In this document: positions 62,174-64,000 of the stretch, one piece after another
How the letters are laid out: each line of letters starts with the position of its first letter
Position numbering within the stretch: position 1 is the stretch's first letter
Assembly: GCA_001600875.1 (NCBI GenBank)
Contig: BCLD01000007.1
Location: forward strand, 405,141-469,140
Source: Solicoccozyma terricola
Taxonomy: Eukaryota; Basidiomycota; Tremellomycetes; Filobasidiales; Piskurozymaceae
Direction of reading: 5' to 3'
Length of the DNA: 64,000 nt
Program-made: the position numbers and the translations under genes
The notes under the pieces: generated by a model
Seen by the model: only the letters and a program-made list of their open reading frames with translations
Told to the model about the DNA's origin: nothing
Databases searched by the model: none

Positions 62174-64000
62174 TCACGCTCGCATTCGCCAGATGCTCTG
62201 TTGTGCGATCCGACGGGCCTTTTATAGAAAGGAGCGTCAGATATGGTCGAGCAACACGAGACCTTGCCCCCACTCACCTGATCTAAAGAAATCGCATCCT
62301 CGAATAATCCAATCCTCTGTTTCCCATCCGCTCCTTCATCATCGTCATCATCATCATCATCAACCATACTCCTAGTCGGCCTGGGTCCAGTCTTGAACGC
62401 GTCTCTCTCCTTGAAATCAGAAGGCAGACTTGAATTTGCAGCTGCACCTCCAGAAGCGCCGCTGACGGAAATACGAGTCTTCTCTGGACTGACAGCGGAG
62501 AATGGTTTAAACTGCGCTCGAGGGGAGGAGAGGGACGGTGATGGCGAGCGAGAGGAGGAAGATGACGAGTCGTCCTTGATGATATCGTCGTCATCGTCGT
62601 CATCTTCTTCAGCGAGGGTCATAGCCGGAGCAGGTGGAGGCGACGGTCTAGGAGGTAGTCGGCGGTAGTAGTATGAACTACGATCGGTGTGGTACTTTGA
62701 GTTGAGGTATGCCTCGGAGAATCGAGATTGTTTGAGCTGAAGACCAGGGAGAGGGGGGTCAGCGAAGTTGCCAGGCAAGGGTCTACATCGCATGTCTCCG
62801 CTCACTCTCTTGATCAGAGGCTTGCCTTCCTGAATGTTGCTACACTCCGTCCAAACTTTAACATTGTGCGTGCTTTCTTCACTCTCGCGATAGATGCTCT
62901 CCACCTTGACCTTTTTCGTGGTATCGCCGCGAAGGGTGAGGTGATTATGAAGTTCTCTGTGCGGATCAATAGGGGCGAGTTCAGCGTTATGATCGGGTGT
63001 TAAAGACTGGCTTGTCATCCGATTCATCCTCACCTCGCTACAGCATCAATGTTATCCATATCCGTGTTCACCCCTATCCTCGCGACCACCTGTTCTCCAA
63101 CTTCTCGCACCAATCTTTCCATATCGAGGTTCTCAAGCACGCTTCCAACCTGAAAGAACCGGATGGAATCAGCTATCTCCCTCAACTTGGTCTCTCTGCG
63201 TCCTGGGGACTGACGATAGCGTTTGCCAACAAACTAGCACTCGTGAGAGGAAGCATAAGTCCGCATGTGATGTTGCATCTGACGTGTATAACGCCCCAGC
63301 ATCAGCGTCCTTCGGGTAAACATATTGACAAGCAAGAAATGTTCTATAATAACTCACACAGCTTGGAAGAAATCAACACCACGACTGTAATTTGCGAGTG
63401 CGGGTTCACAAGCGACCATGAACTGTTGATATGTTGACAATATGGGAAAATTTTCAGATTGGCTGTACGGAACTATTGTAATGTATGATATTATAATTGC
63501 ACTCACCATAGTGATACCCTTTGCAGCCATAATCCGAGCGATCTGTATCGGATCATGACCTGTATATCCATCCACAACAAAATAATCAACATCCCGACCC
63601 CATCCATCCATACCGCCTCACATCAAGCAAACGACTCACCATCCGGATCCCCATTCGGAAACCCATCTCCCGGTTCACCTAACCCATGAGGTGGAGCATC
63701 GGCAATCAAGATACAAATCTTTGCTGAATTAGATCTCCATCTGATATTATGTACTGCAGCCCACATTCCAGAAGTGACAGCTTCTGGACCATCTCCTCCT
63801 CCATTAGCTGAGGGGAATGGATGACGATAAGTAGGAAGAATGTCCGTCAGTGAAATTGCTTGAAAGGGAAAAGAAAAGAAAAAAACAAGTAGTCAATCGC
63901 GCAAAAGGTTCACCTTGCATCGTTGATAAATACTCTTGAACATCCTCGATCTTGCTTGTGAATGGGAAAATCCTAGTAACGTATGAACGATCTTGCGGTG
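62174..64000 (-). CDS. von Willebrand factor A domain protein, 3' part
   Basis: The gene enters from the right edge; its 5' part is beyond the window and position 64000 is probably intronic. In-window minus-strand exons: 63914..63972, 63640..63858, 63507..63559, 63358..63422, 63215..63278, 63034..63149, 62278..62956, 62174..62218. The coding order is FPFTSKIEDVQEYLSTMQ, AISLTDILPTYRHPFPSANG, GGGDGPEAVTSGMWAAVH, CILIADAPPHGLGEPGDGFP, GHDPIQIARIMAAKGITM, VACEPALANYSRGVDFFQAV, CNITCGLMLPLTSASLLANA. This is the C-terminal part of a vWA fold of the type found in fungal proteins with a MIDAS site (the first motif would lie upstream). The tail has Asp and Ser homopolymer runs and ends ARRIAQQSIWRMRA. 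Function unknown; these proteins are uncharacterised, and no alpha-kinase domain follows. Confidence 0.8.

Noticed and set aside
62149..62218. Stop at 62149 as the end of the vWA gene
   Set aside because: The GTGAGT donor at 62277 and the acceptor at 62219 give the family-like ending ARRIAQQSIWRMRA with a stop at 62174. The longer frame reads intronic sequence.
63150..63214. Apparent 29-nt micro-intron or frameshift in the vWA gene
   Set aside because: A normal 65-nt intron (GTCAGT to CTTTCAG) joins ANAI to VGSVLENLDMERL in frame, which fits the family pattern, so no frameshift is needed.

Overview
This window is nuclear DNA from a fungus, almost certainly a basidiomycete. Genes are packed on both strands, nearly all are interrupted by short GT-AG introns (about 50-80 nt, with CTAAC/CTGAC-like branch sites), and several very small exons (12-20 nt) occur. 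The protein set (Byr4/Bfa1-type mitotic GAP scaffold, Zn2Cys6 factor, Mim1, Atg9, a CAP10-like GT90 enzyme) fits a Tremellomycete such as Cryptococcus, Kwoniella or relatives. That placement is inference from gene content and intron style. Exon structures below were assembled by hand from splice sites and reading-phase continuity. For most genes the joined exons sum to an exact multiple of three.

Layout, left to right. 1-2875: 3' part of an RPAP1-type RNA polymerase II assembly factor (+). 3715-7625: 13-exon Zn2Cys6 transcription factor (+). 7994-9573: SYLF-domain protein (+). 9740-10222: SnoaL/NTF2-like protein (-), divergent from a long Mim1/Tom13 protein (10510-12088, +). 12222-14041: clamp loader subunit Rfc3 (-). 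14216-16053: OS-9/Yos9 ER lectin (-), divergent from a SET-MYND protein (16239-18053, +). 18092-19855: guanine deaminase (-). 20109-21019: small coiled-coil membrane protein (+). About 21357-21556: decayed copy of the secreted barrel gene at 29025. 21754-23735: family III CoA-transferase (+). 23818-27653: Atg9 (-). 29025-29507: small secreted double-psi-beta-barrel protein (+). 30501-33566: Miro GTPase Gem1 (+). 34071-37292: Byr4/Bfa1-like scaffold (+). 38017-41840: RS-repeat protein with an RRM-like segment (+). 42086-58201: midasin (Mdn1/Rea1), 17 exons and about 5,036 residues, one quarter of the window. 58343-60545: GT90 CAP10-like glycosyltransferase (-). About 60955-61652: poorly supported hypothetical gene (-). 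62174-64000: vWA-domain protein (-), running off the right edge.

The genes are mostly unrelated housekeeping functions and do not form an obvious cluster or operon-like system. Themes that recur by chance or weakly are mitochondrial outer membrane biology (Mim1, Gem1), ER/secretory and glycan biology (OS-9, GT90) and ribosome/RNA polymerase assembly (midasin, RPAP1). I found no transposon, CRISPR array, tRNA or rRNA. No strong case for a wholly new system emerged. The observations most worth checking are the Zn2Cys6 cluster split by an 84-residue loop, the unusually long Mim1, a PIP-box-like motif on Rfc3, two frame-preserving splice routes in the transcription factor, the unrecognised RS/RRM-like protein, and the pseudogene copy of the secreted barrel protein.
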